Shown here piece by piece: positions 49,830 through 61,559 of a stretch of DNA of 64,000 nt; within the stretch, counting starts at the first letter, position 1; each line of letters starts with the position of its first letter. The DNA is taken from NCBI RefSeq assembly GCF_018139145.2, contig NC_059477.1, positions 31,413,502-31,477,501 of the forward strand. Direction: 5' to 3'. A program made the position numbers and the translations under genes. The notes below the pieces were generated by a model. The model was given only the letters and a program-made list of their open reading frames with translations, ran no database searches and had not been told where the DNA came from. The stretch comes from Gymnogyps californianus. Lineage: Eukaryota > Chordata > Aves > Accipitriformes > Cathartidae.

Positions 49830-50000
49830 TGGAACTTGGCAGAATTCCAGCATTTTGGGCCAGCCACACAATCACTCTCTGCTTGACTGTCCATGTCTAA
49901 GCAAAGATCGTGCTTATCCTCTCTTATCCTTTGTCCAACTCCTTTGATTTAGACTGAGAACTCTTTGTGGTGTAGTATTAAGGACAACAGGACACCTTCT
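49830..50000 (+). repeat. L2/MIR-like interspersed repeat relic
   Basis: Forward words in order: 'ttgggccagccacacaatcactctctgcttgactgtccatgtctaa', 'cttatcctctcttatcc' and 'TGATTTAGACTGAGAACTCT' followed by ttgtgg. They parallel an old amniote element (cttgggcaagtcactctctgtgcctcagtttccccatctgtaa, then tgatttagactgtaagctctttggggc). The copy at 58360-58645 appears to be the same class in the other orientation. Confidence 0.65.
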
Positions 50001-50699
50001 CAGTTGAGGCCTGAAGATTTTTGAACAGTACATTCACATCACATTTGAAAAATTAAAATATTTCCTGCTCTTAGATAGATGGCTTTGTTTTAGCTTCTCA
50101 GAAGAGGAGCAGAAAGGACCTTTGTTTGGATCGGAAATGCCTGCAAACTCCGAACTTCTGGGACAGCATGCGTTGGTTCAAGCAATTCTTACTTTAAACT
50201 GCAGTTTAGCAGACTGCACCTGCCTCCGAAGAAGCTCTGTGATACTCCACCTGAACAGACTGCAGTGTGCTAGCAGATTCAATTCCCACATTCAAGCGAA
50301 TTATACAAAGATGAACTCTGACTGCAAAGAAGCATTGAAGCCCACATGGCTGAATGCCAGCGGCTCACTGCTGGGTACCTAGACTAAGCCAACCTGCCCG
50401 GCCTCAGACCCCACTGCAAGATGTTACCCCTGGCTTGCCACCACTCTGCTCCTTGATGTGTCACAAATTGTGTCCTCTCCAGCAGTGAAATCGCCTTTAA
50501 ATTTCATGCAGAGCAAGTCTAATAACTTGGACAGGGGGGCTTTGAAATGGCTTGCTCGGTAGTGCTTATACACTTGTGGTGGTAGATCTAAACTGCTGCA
50601 AATTTACAAGCTCAAGCTGGTGTCAGATGCTCCCTGTGTGGATTTCACATGATGCAAATAAATTTACCCATAGCATCATTGTAGCAAAGCAAAACTTAC

Positions 50700-50762
50700 C
50701 TCTGTTTTCCCTTTACTTTGACAGGATCTCCTGGTGTCTTCATCTGAACCCCATGCTGTTGC
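50700..50762 (-). CDS. SEMA5B: SEMA5B coding exon (sema domain, N-terminal part); first exon visible in the window
   Basis: This short exon encodes 21 codons beginning ATAWGSDEDTRRSC and ending QSKGKTE. It corresponds to the segment of the sema beta-propeller just after the conserved GARNYLFRL strand in class 5 semaphorins. The acceptor reads ctcag|G after a pyrimidine-rich stretch and the donor is GAG|GTAAGT. It starts and ends in phase 0, so it joins cleanly to the next exon (EECQNY) 9.7 kb downstream. The human 5B protein as I recall it has ATEW, DTRRSCQSKGKTE at this place, which supports orthology. The preceding exon, which should carry the GARNYLFRL motif, was not found in the 13.2 kb to the right and probably lies outside the window. 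Confidence 0.9.
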
Positions 50763-53700
50763 CTGAGAAACCAAAATGCACAAGTCACATGACAATGCCA
50801 CCAACCACCATGTCTGGAGACTCCGAAAACAAGAGCAAGTATCTCCAGCCAATTTACACAGCCCAATTTAAAAGCAGCATTGTGACGGTAAACATGTATC
50901 TCGCTCCCACTGTGCTCACAGTGCACACAAATGATAAATAGATGAGAAGTCCAGAGGCAGAAGCAACTGGAATGTTAACAGAGGACAGACTTTAATTTAC
51001 ATGTAAATACAACTTCAGATCATCATTCAGCTGGAAGGTCCGAGACGTAAGCCCCACACACTGAGCCATCACCTTCTTTTCAAAGAGGACAGTGCTGTAG
51101 AAAACTGCCAGCTTTCATCACCAAAATGAAAACCTTCCCTACAGCAAAGTCCAGTAGTTTTGCACAAATCTGCTTGTCTCCTTAAATTTACCCACAAGAT
51201 TATCACCTTCTAAGTAATCCTGCAGCAAAGTGAGCTGGATAAAACAACAACTGGGAGCTGACAGGCGAAACCTGGAGAGACGGGAAGCGGGGAGAAAGGT
51301 TGGATGGTGATTTGTGATGCCAGGCAAGTGGGGTCAGATCCTGAGGTCGAGTAAAACGCATTAGGGCTGAGGGCACTATTGACTGGGGGCCGAGAGCACG
51401 TGGGATCCCCAATCAGCCCTGACTGACTGCTTCGGAGTGAAGAGGCTCCTTCCTTCGCAAGAAAAGTCAAGACCAGCAAAGCTGCATTAGAGAGAACTTT
51501 TAGATTTAAAATATTCAGCAGCATACCCAACCATTCAGTGCTCTCCACAATTTTCCTCCCTTCAGCACTTTTTTAAAATAGTCCTAACAAATTCAAGCAG
51601 GTATTGTTAGCTGGAGGTGAAAATACATATAAACATTCACACTATACATAATACATCATTCTGAGTACAAGAAAAATAGCTCTGTTACATAGCGAAAGGC
51701 CAGGCTCGCAAAGTTCAGATACAGATCCAAAGCTCCCCTAAAAGAGCCAGGATTTCTTTTTTTTCCCCAGTCCATTACCAACGCAGGAAATGGCTTCAAA
51801 GTTCAGTCCGGATCTGAACTCTGCTTGAACCTTCTCACTGCAGCAAATATATTTTTTTAAACTCTGGGCTTCCATAGAAATTGTCCCCTCGACACATGAT
51901 AAATCCTGTTTTTTGCAGGAGAAAGATGGGAGACCAGTAAGAAGAGGGGACCAATTTTCCCACCCCCAGCTCAGGTCCATGAAGCCATTCACTCAGAACC
52001 GCAAGAAATACCACCACCTAGGAAATGCATTTATACACAACATTTGGGGAAGGGATATTTCTACCTCATTCAAAAAAAAAAGGTATCTTCTCCATTAGCT
52101 GAGCATTCAGTTCAGTTCGGCTTGAAGTAAGGCTTTATGAGCACAGGTAAAGATCTGGTGGAGGAAGGGAACAGAACAGATCTTTCCCTGGGAGTCACTT
52201 GGGAAATACCTCCCATGCACTGCAGTCCAATCCAGGCTGAAGGCCAAAAGCTTGTGCCTCAGAAGTGTTTTTGTGAGAGCTGGGATAAGTCCTTGCTGGA
52301 AAGGATCATTTAGCCATATCCTGAGAGGGGATATGTCACTGGATGAGAGAGCTCACGTCAATAAGCCATCACAGGAGAGCAAGGAATTTTGACTGGTGAC
52401 TCCCAGGAGCCCTTGACATCTGCAAAACAACTGCGCAGCAGCATTTTGATCCCCAGTCCCAAATCTAGCCCATATTAATCTAATCACAGTATCCTTGCAC
52501 CTTGGATCAATTTTTGACAACCTTAATAAAAAACAAAATTCCAGAAAAGAGACAGCTTATTAGGTGGCTCTTCTTCCCATTTCAAAAACAGAGCACTCTC
52601 CATTATACAGCCCAGTTTACCTTAACAGTGTTTGACAGGACAAAATGAAAACAAAAATCGTTGGTTACTTCAGCAATCGATGCTGCTTCTCTGCAAATAC
52701 TCTGGGTCTTCTGGGATTGCAGCAATGCAACAGAGAAGAACTTGGCCTCCCAGGGGACACCTAGCTCTTCCTGCCAGACACCTGCACCGCAGAGCTCTGA
52801 GGCATGTTGTAAACACAGCTCATGTCAGAGCACTGGTCCCCTCCAGCTATGTTCTTGGTGCCTAAATGTTTTCTTTTATTAGGCGACACTGTCCTTCAGC
52901 TTTCTGAAGCACTACCTTGATGAGTCTAGTGATAACAGAAGTTCTTGGTGATGGCCCAAATTACAGGAACATGTTGTTTGTGACTGCACCATTAGTCAGG
53001 GTGCACGTCATTAGAACTAAGACGATAATTAAGCAATATAGCAATCCAGAGCATGTTTTACAAGTCCCACACATGTCTTTGGTGGGACAGGGAGGAGCTA
53101 GTTTGAGGGCTGAGTAACTCCAATGGCCTCTAGTGACTCAAAGAAGACATTCATGACCCTGCAAAGCAGAACATGTTGTCAATAATAAAAATATAATTGC
53201 AAAGACAAGGAGCTAATGTGTGTTTAAATAATTGTACTGCAAGGTATGAACATGCACCAGTCAGCTGACCTACAGCCTAGACCAGTCCTTCTGCTGGCTC
53301 CCAGGAGCCCGCACACATCTGTCGTCATGGCCTTTGGGTTGGACCTGGTAAGAGGTCCCAGGCAGGCTCAGACCTCTGAGCTTGGGGCTTTCATATGAGC
53401 TTTCCAGCATTGTTTGGTTTCTTGACTTGACTGACCAGCTGTCTTTTCAGATCAAAATTTCCCACTCTTGTCATCTCTGTTGTCTTGGGCTTCTCTGTGC
53501 AACCTCCCTGTGTAATGCTGGTGCTCTACTTCCTGCATCTCACTGGTATGTCCAACCCAAGCCCCTCCTTCCCAGATCAAATTTTCTTCCTCTGCCTTAG
53601 ATTCATTTTGCCCCAGTATCAAACTACATCCTGGACATTTGACAGAGAAACCTTCAGCAAGATCTCTCTCTTCTGGAGTACATCTGTGTATACCCATATG

Positions 53701-54723
53701 TTTCTGAATGAGGCAGACACCTACCTAACACTTGTATAACTCTACAGCACTGTAAGGGATGCTTTGTACTTTTGCCTCCTTACCTGATCATAACGCCCCT
53801 CAACAGCCAGTTTCTTGCACACTGACTTAGGTCCCTCCCCTCCCTTTCCTCATCTCCCTCAATAAACCAAATTAATACTATTTCTTTTTGTCGCTGAAAG
53901 CTGCCTCTGCACGCTTGGATGAGGTACAAACTGTATCCACCAGAAGTTTTTGGTCACTCAGTTGGGTCATCATCCTGAATTTATGATTCATTTTCTCAGT
54001 TGTCTGAGACATTTAAGTTTCCCAGCTCCAGAAAACACATCTGGGATTATTTTTGTACCTCCTGCTACACATGTCAGTCAAAAGCAGTAGAGTAGACACC
54101 ACTGGACCCATGTGGCAATAAAACAACTTTCATGGCATGGGTCATGGAAAACAGCCTGGATGAAGATGTGACAAACTTGGGAGCAAGGCTACATACAAAC
54201 ACAGGACAGTATGTACTTCTCCTAGTTGCTTCCCTACTTGCCATGTGCTTAAGCAACCGATCAAACACTTTTTTAGGCTGTCAGGACATCAGCAATTCCT
54301 CCCCTTACATCCATACTAAAAGCACTCCAGCTCCTCATGCTACCTCCTTACAAGCTCTCCAGCATCTCTTCCCTCCTGCATTTCCAGAAGAAATGCAGTT
54401 TCTAACAGTGTTCCCAGCCACTCTGAGGACCTCCTCTACAACCACATGGCCCATGTACAGAATGGAGGAACACCAGATTCATATGCCATACAAATGGAAC
54501 AACCAGCTCAGGGCCGCAGCTGCTGTGTAAAACAAGAGCCATGCAAACCATGAGCGGGACTGCCCAGCCATCTGTGCAGATAGGCAGGAGAGTACTAGCA
54601 ACTTTGTCTATGAACTGAAAATGCAAGTAAATGTGCCTTCCATTCAGCCTATTTGCATGGACACCTGGTTCTTCACATCTCTATTTCTGTTCTTGAGTTC
54701 TATGCAGGCAGGTTTTCTCAATT

Positions 54724-54738
54724 AAAAAAAAAAAAAAA
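54724..54738 (+). repeat. Poly(A) homopolymer, about 15 bases
   Basis: An A run directly followed by GGGGG. No element body was recognised. Confidence 0.85.
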
Positions 54739-57700
54739 GGGGGTTGTGTGTTATTTCTGCATCTTTAGGAAGTCACTTAAAGGAGAACAACCACAGCAGA
54801 AGCAGTCATGTGTACAACCATATGTACCTGGTGCAACACTGCCCAACTAGAAATTAACAGAAATGGGCCACAATGGCTAAGCTCAGTGCATATTGGAATA
54901 TTCAAATGTCACGCTCAGACACAGAAAGAAAGAGTTAATGTCTCTTCTAACAAATTATGAGCATCACAGTTTGCTCCCAGTTCAGACGGCAGACCAACAG
55001 TGCTCTAGAAATTCTAGCTCGTCATGTGCTGTCAAATCAGTTATTCAGCACGCACTGCTAAGAGAAGCTTTCTAGATACATTTATTTAATTACTTGCACA
55101 TCCCAGTGTTGGCATCCAAAGTACCTGCCTATCACTAGCAAGTCCTGTTATCAATAGTTATGTGCATCCTCAAATGCTGATGTGAAAATCTCTTCGACTT
55201 CTATGGACCAGCTTTTACATTCAGGCCAGCAATTTACAATTACTTCAGACACCACATATGAATTTAATAGATCAAGCGTACACTAATCCCTGCACTGTAC
55301 TTGCACAACAGAGGTTGCAGGTTTTTGTGCAAAACCAGAACATTGCTTTAAAACTGGAAAGTGAAGACTGGAAGAGAATAGGTTACATGCATATTTATCG
55401 GGTAAATTAAACCTGTTCTTAATTTCTAAAGTCTTTTATTACAAACCTATCCATCTGTTACCAACCTTACTTCCATTAAATAAGTACTTCGCACAAGCTA
55501 GTGGCAGCCTTGCATGCCTGCAGACAGACCCAGAATCATGTTGTTCTCTCCTATTAGGGGGAAAAAGTGTAATACAAAAATGTACATTGTGTATGTTTGG
55601 AAGGAGATGAAAAAATCCAAGTACAGGCTTACTGCAAAAAAAACCAGGGACGGATTCTGTGAGATGCCCAGTATTTCCTAAAAGGTACTGAGCTCCTCAG
55701 ATTCCTGCTAACCTCAGCAGAAGCAGAAGCAGCACCTTGTGGCCCGGGCTCAGGTCTGCAGGGATTGCTAACAGCAGGAGCTTCCATTTCCATCAACCCT
55801 CCACAGTGCCCACAAGAGACTTCTCAGTCTGCCCATGGAGTAAGAGGTGATGTTGGTTCTCCGCTTGTGCCATGCAGGGCACCCCGAGCAGAGTCTGCCA
55901 GTCACATCACCCTTTGCTGAGTTATGCATGAGGAAGGAGGGCAGGAGGTGTTGTGATATGACAGTTATTGTGCACTAGAGATGTGAGCTGGCAGAGTCAT
56001 TTCTTTCCTTGTGTATTTATTTACATCTTCCTTTCCAGTAACTGCACAAGTCACTAGTATGTTCAGAGAAATGTACCTCTGGAAAAAAAAGACTCGCTTT
56101 GAAGGCAGCTTCCTGGATTCCTTATACCAGCCCCAAATCTCTGCATTTCTTATTTACATTTACAAATTTTTTTTGGATCAGCTCATTTCACAGCAAGGTA
56201 TGGAAACTTTTCTCCAAGTCTGGGGAGAGAGGAACATGGAGGGACCATGTTTCTGCACTGCATTTAGTATCTGCCAACTTTAATGGAAATAAAGCACATA
56301 TTTACATACCCTACCAGACCAATTTAGCTTAACTGCACGCTTAAGGACTTTGCTAAATTGGGGTGCAGACCAAGTCCTTCACGCAGTGGCTGCTCAGGAG
56401 GCCAGTTCATTCCCCTACAAGATGTCAACCTCAATCTTTTCATCCATACTGATGAACAGATTTCAGACCTCTCAAATATCACCCATAGATTCTTGCTGAT
56501 AATGACAAATCCGTTTCATAAGTTTATTTCTACTTTTCTATATACTTTGCAGTCTCTACACAAGATAGCACCAGTGTAAATCTACCTTTTCCTGGGCAAA
56601 TTCTACAGCATTTAAAAGAAATTGGTAAGTCCTAGGTCTTACAGCACTTACCTAGAAGAAAAAAATCTTTGAAAGACAGTTCTATAGACTGGATCCAGAA
56701 AATCCATGAAAAGGTTCTTGTTTAACTTTGGTTTCTATGATATGTACTGTAAAAACATTTCTATAACACTTTAGCTATTTCTTCCCTATTTAATCCTCCA
56801 GGACTTCTCCATAAAGACTTGCTGCCTTAATCTAAAAATGGAAAGTTAAATTCCCTTTTTGAAGCATTGGCTTTTGTCTCTCGAGGACAAGGCACATTTA
56901 CAGTGCTCTATAAATAATAACTTATTGAAATCTAACTTCTTAATAATAAAGCACAGTACCTTAATACCCTAGAGGCCATTTCTGAAGTTCCAACACTGGT
57001 AATTTATTAAAACTGTGATAAACATGTCTGATAAACAGATAACTAATACCAAAAGAACATAATGCCAAGCTTCAATAAATAGTTCTGCTACATACTGCAG
57101 TATACAAATTACAGATCACTGTTGTGTGCAGTGACAGGTATGAGGAATGATCACAGGATTCAGTCAGTTCATTGCAGGGAGAGGAGGGGGCTTGGATGAA
57201 GGGAATTGCATTATGTTTTATCAAATTTTTAATTGATTTCCCTTAAGTGATCTCAGATCCTTCGGGATGTGGTAAAACTCAAGCTGTATGTTTCATTTAA
57301 ACTAAGTACCCATAGTGCCTATCAACAGACTAGCCCAGTTGCACAGCTCTTCTGGAGTGGCTGGAGAGTAAGTCAGCTGGGGAAGACCTCAAAACGTAAC
57401 ACTTAGAAGATGGAGGTGGGCAAACATGCAAAAAAATCCATCAGTGGGTTCCAGTTCCCAGGACCTTAATCTCTGAATCAGACCTTCTTTTTGTAAGCAA
57501 AAGTCAGCCACTTACTATACCGGGACTGATTTTGGCCTGGCATTTATTGGCTGCTGAACACGATTGTTCACTCTGTTCACGTCAGAGCAGAAGTGGATGC
57601 TACATACTGGCATAGTAAGGAAGAAATCATTCATCAGAATGAAGGACTTTCTCATTTTAAGAATGGATCTTTAACTCAGCTCCACATAATACCATCTTTG

Positions 57701-58359
57701 GATATTCATGGTTCTTTATCTCACAGACTCTTACCACAACCTTACAAAGAGAAATGCAATAGTCTGAGGGAAGTTCCTCTGCCCTGGCTCAGCTATCGTA
57801 CAAAAATTACAGAAATGGTATAACTCTGCACCCAATGGACAGGGAGGAGAGTTTGCAGGAGAACTGACTGTGTTCTCTTTGTTGGTTTCATTCTTAAGCC
57901 TCACTGATTTAGAGTAGAGTCCATCCTCCCACCTTATGTTTTCAGACTATGCACACCCGGCCCGAGCATCGCTGTAACACCTGGCAGAACAGGGCTGAGG
58001 CAGGGCCTCAGTCTCCAGGTATGGGAGCTGTACTTTCTTTGATCAAGTTATCCCAGCCCAATGAGCTACTGTACATCAGCTGAGTCATGGTAACCCACTC
58101 TGTTCATGGTCCTGTCTTATCTCAGATGCAAGGTAAAATGCTTCACAGTTTTCCTCCTGCACAGAGACCACATCCCAGTAACACAGCTCTGCAGCAAGCA
58201 GTAAGTGGGTAAGCTCCTGCATCTCTGTTGTGTGTCTGTGCCTACAGAGACAATCTGTTTTCAACTGCAAATGTTAGTTTTTGAGGGAAAATTTTGAGCT
58301 GCTTTGAGTTCTTCTTGGATGGTCAATGCTACTGATTTTCTCTCTTTCATAGTTTCAAA

Positions 58360-58645
58360 ATCTCTTGTTATTTACTTGTATTACAGGAGCACGTAGAGGC
58401 ATGAACTGAGATTATGACCCCATATTTCTAGGCAATATACAAACATGGTGTGGGAGAGAATTTCTGTCTGAGAGCACTTACAAGTTAAACAGACAACACA
58501 GGCACATGGGAGGAAAGGAAAACCAGAAGCACAGAGAGGTCAACTGACTAGGAAAAGCCACCGAGCATGTCAGAGGCAGAGATGAACACTGAACTTTGCT
58601 CTCTTGAGGACCAAAAACTTTCCTGTCTAGCACAAAATGAGTTCG
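58360..58645 (-). repeat. Ancient amniote L2/MIR-like repeat, fairly complete
   Basis: In order on the plus strand: 'ttatttacttgtattacaggagcacgtagaggcatgaactgagat', 'ccccatatttctaggcaatatacaaacatgg', 'gagcacttacaagttaaacagacaac', 'AGAAGCACAGAGAGGTCAAC', 'tgact', 'gtcagaggcagagatgaacactgaac'. These parallel a widely conserved element (tattacggtagcacctagaggccccaactgagat, gtacaaacacat, gagcttacaatctaa, gaggcacagagaggtgaagtgact, gtcagtggcagagctggga). The match spans about 280 bases, the longest of this class here. Confidence 0.75.
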
Positions 58646-61515
58646 TAGACAGCATTTTTTTGCTACTATCACAAAATGCATCCACTGAATCGGTGGTGCA
58701 CAGAGGGAGCAGGTTTAGAGATTAGAGCAATGGGCAAGATGCCACACATCCCGTCCTCCTCTTTCCGACATCTGGGGGCAAGGCCACAGTCTCAAGTACA
58801 AAAATAAATTTGAGTTTTGGTGCCTTCAACTTCCATTTGTCCTGCAGGAGATTCAATTAAATAACATAAGGTCTGTAAATCAGACACTCCCCTCTCTCTG
58901 CAGTGTCAGGTAGGAATTTACAACTCCAGACCATGCATTACCTTATCTGAAAGGAGCATTGTATGAGGATTAACAGATCACGGTTTATACAGTGTACCCA
59001 AATGGAAAGCACTGTACAAGTACAAGGTTTTATTATTAAAGACAATTGTCTAAAGTAAAGAACATTTGATACCAAGTACTAAAACTAAAACGGTGTTTTC
59101 TAAGATAAATAATAAAGATAGTCACATCCAGGTTACAACCTGTGCTTTTTCAGCTCTTTGGGAATTTTAGTGTACAAAGGACTGCTTACAATGGAGCAGC
59201 CAGCTCAACCTTGAGAAGGTACTGTCAAATTAAAATTCATATTTGAAGCAAGCAGATCGACTTGCCAGTGCTTTAAGCATACTTTCAGTAACCCCGGTGT
59301 AAAACATTTGTAACTTGATGCTGACTTCCACACAGAGGAGAATTTGAGCTTTTTTACGTAATGGGACTTTCTTTGTCATCCAAATTTGCAGTTTTCATAG
59401 CGCCTATGAGCCTCCATCATAGCCCAGGACGCCCTGTGCAAGCCTGTGTAGGTATAGCCTTGCCAAAATGCTTTATAAGCAAAGCGTAATAATATATGAG
59501 GCATCAGGTAGCAGAGCACAGAGAGACAACGGAGCATAACCACACAACAGGGAAAGGTCACAGCTCACCAGACGCATAACTCATTGTGAGGTTTTCGTAA
59601 CTGGAAGAGTTTTAGTATGTCAAGGATGGGATTCTTCCGAGACACGAAGGGGACACACGGGAGAAAGCAAGAGAAGAAGGCACGTTAACCAAGGGGGAGA
59701 GAGATGCTGGCTTCATGGGCTGATTCAAAGTGGGGTGAGCCTCTTACAGGAAGTAATAAGCAGGTCTGTGAAAGACCCTTAAAATTAACACAAGCACTAA
59801 TGCAATGCAACAAGGATACGGCCAAAGAGAGGGGAATCAGTGGAAGGGTACAAAGACACTGGTGATCCAGCAACACGAGGAGCTATGGATGTGACACTAT
59901 ACCTGAACAGAAGGACTTGCAGAAGCCAGGAATGATGCCCAGATTACAGGTTTTAGCAACAGATCGGATTGCAGTGCTGTCCATAAGGGTAAAGAAAGAA
60001 GGAGTACACACTCTGCTGTGGCTATATGCCGAGCTTAGACTGACAGCTACATATTTATGCAGCAATGTTAGATGAACACGCCAACATGATACTTTGGAAG
60101 AAAGATACAGCTCTGAAGAAAAGAGATAAAGATGGCACTGGATTTCTGTTTCCACTATCTAGTGTTTGTATTTTTATCCTTCTATGTAAAGAAAAATGTC
60201 AGTCTGTGACAATGATTTCATTTTGCTGATGATGTGCTTCATTTTGCTTCAAAGTGCTTAACACTGCAATGATTTAGTTGCAAGTACTGTATGAGAATGC
60301 TTATCTTTTTTTGAAAACAACTTAATCCATTGGATATTTCTATTGCTTTTAGCATGCAAAAGCATGGACAGGGCCAAATGCAAATTGATAGTCTTAGTTA
60401 ACTGGGACATTTGGCATGCTAGTAAAAGAAGACCTTAAAGCTCTCACCTGTAGCCAGTTTAGAATGAATGACAACATCCAGAACTGGAGAACAGCACAGA
60501 GGATGTTAAGGAAGGATGGCTTATAGTGTTTCCTATTACTGAAGATCAAAAGCATACAGAAACTGAGACAAGACTTTTAGCATACTGGGTAATTAACAGC
60601 CACAGCAGAATTTGGTTTCTTGCCATGTCACGTTCAGTTTATAGCTTATGACAACAAACATTTACTGAATGTACTGGAGATTACAGAGACATAAGATTAT
60701 ATGATAAATCAATAAAATAACTAAATAAAGAGGTTAAAATACACTGAGTCAAAAATGATTAAAGAAAAATTCCACTGCAGTCAAGCACAGGTCAGGAATA
60801 TAAGTACAGCCGAGGCACATGCAGGTGCAGTTGACACTGGCCAGGTGGGCACCACACAGCACTATTTCTCACACCACCAGCACTGTTTATTTCATAAAGA
60901 ACAGGTTTTGTTGTGGGTTTTTTTTGTCTTCAGTTGCTACAAACAAGGTACAACAAGCTATTTCCAAGAAGCGAGCCAACAAACAGAGTCACAGCAATGG
61001 TCACCCTTGATAAAGTGGAGGCAATTCTTCCTTCGAGGCTCCTCTACCGCCAAAAGATGTCCATCTCCACCCCTTTATGTTCTTTGGCAGAGTCGCCATT
61101 CAGAACTAAATCCCTCCTTCCTCTTTGTGGGCTCCACTGATGGATGTGACAAGACTTCTAAGCAGCCTCCTCTTACTGTTTTGCACAATGATTTCTGGAG
61201 TAGGAGGTTCAAAAACCCTTCCAATGGACCAGCCCATATTCAGTACAAAATCAATTTACCATGGCTATAGTCTCCTTTGTATTTCTGCATCAAGCAAGGC
61301 AATTTTATTCTCCTTCATTTTTCTGCTCTGGGTTTCCTTGCCATCGTGTCTCTTTGAAGCTCACTGCTATGTAGAGATGTTAAGGGTTCTCCAATATACA
61401 TTTTTTGTGTTCCCTCCCCCCTGCTTCTGAGGCAGACTGGACAAATCCTGCACAGTCAACTGAGTGCATTTTTGTGCACCCACATTGAGAGTTCAGCTAT
61501 GAAAAGCAATCTTCC

Positions 61516-61559
61516 CATATATGCTTCAAAACGAAAATGTAATCACTGAAGCATATATG
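61516..61559. repeat. 13-bp perfect inverted repeat with 18-base loop
   Basis: CATATATGCTTCA (61516-61528) is the exact reverse complement of TGAAGCATATATG (61547-61559). The stem is short for a microRNA precursor and pairing does not extend outward, so I call it only an inverted repeat. Confidence 0.85.

Larger units (their letters stand above)
40957..50699 (-). other. SEMA5B: SEMA5B intron, 9.7 kb
   Basis: This intron lies between the first visible exon and the CGTNAF exon. It contains CR1 relics in antisense orientation at about 44705-45010 and 47470-47990, an L2/MIR-like relic at about 49830-50000, C15 at 45105-45119 and a T run near 45602. The phases of the flanking exons agree (0 and 0), so no exon need be missing here. 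Confidence 0.85.

Noticed and set aside
1474..50762. SEMA5A as the identity of the gene
   Set aside because: Several diagnostic positions (CSSRQVGNLS, VIDFSG, CAFNLSAI, NGAWTPWSSW) follow 5B. A few 5A-like residues (FTYFFF, KNDIGG) are expected between close paralogues.
50552..50941. 129-codon plus-strand frame over the first visible exon
   Set aside because: It is antisense to the 63-bp SEMA5B exon, whose minus-strand translation and splice sites match the family exactly.
60755..61270. 171-codon open frame on the plus strand
   Set aside because: No family resemblance, no paired splice signals and overlapping frames of similar length; consistent with chance in intron.
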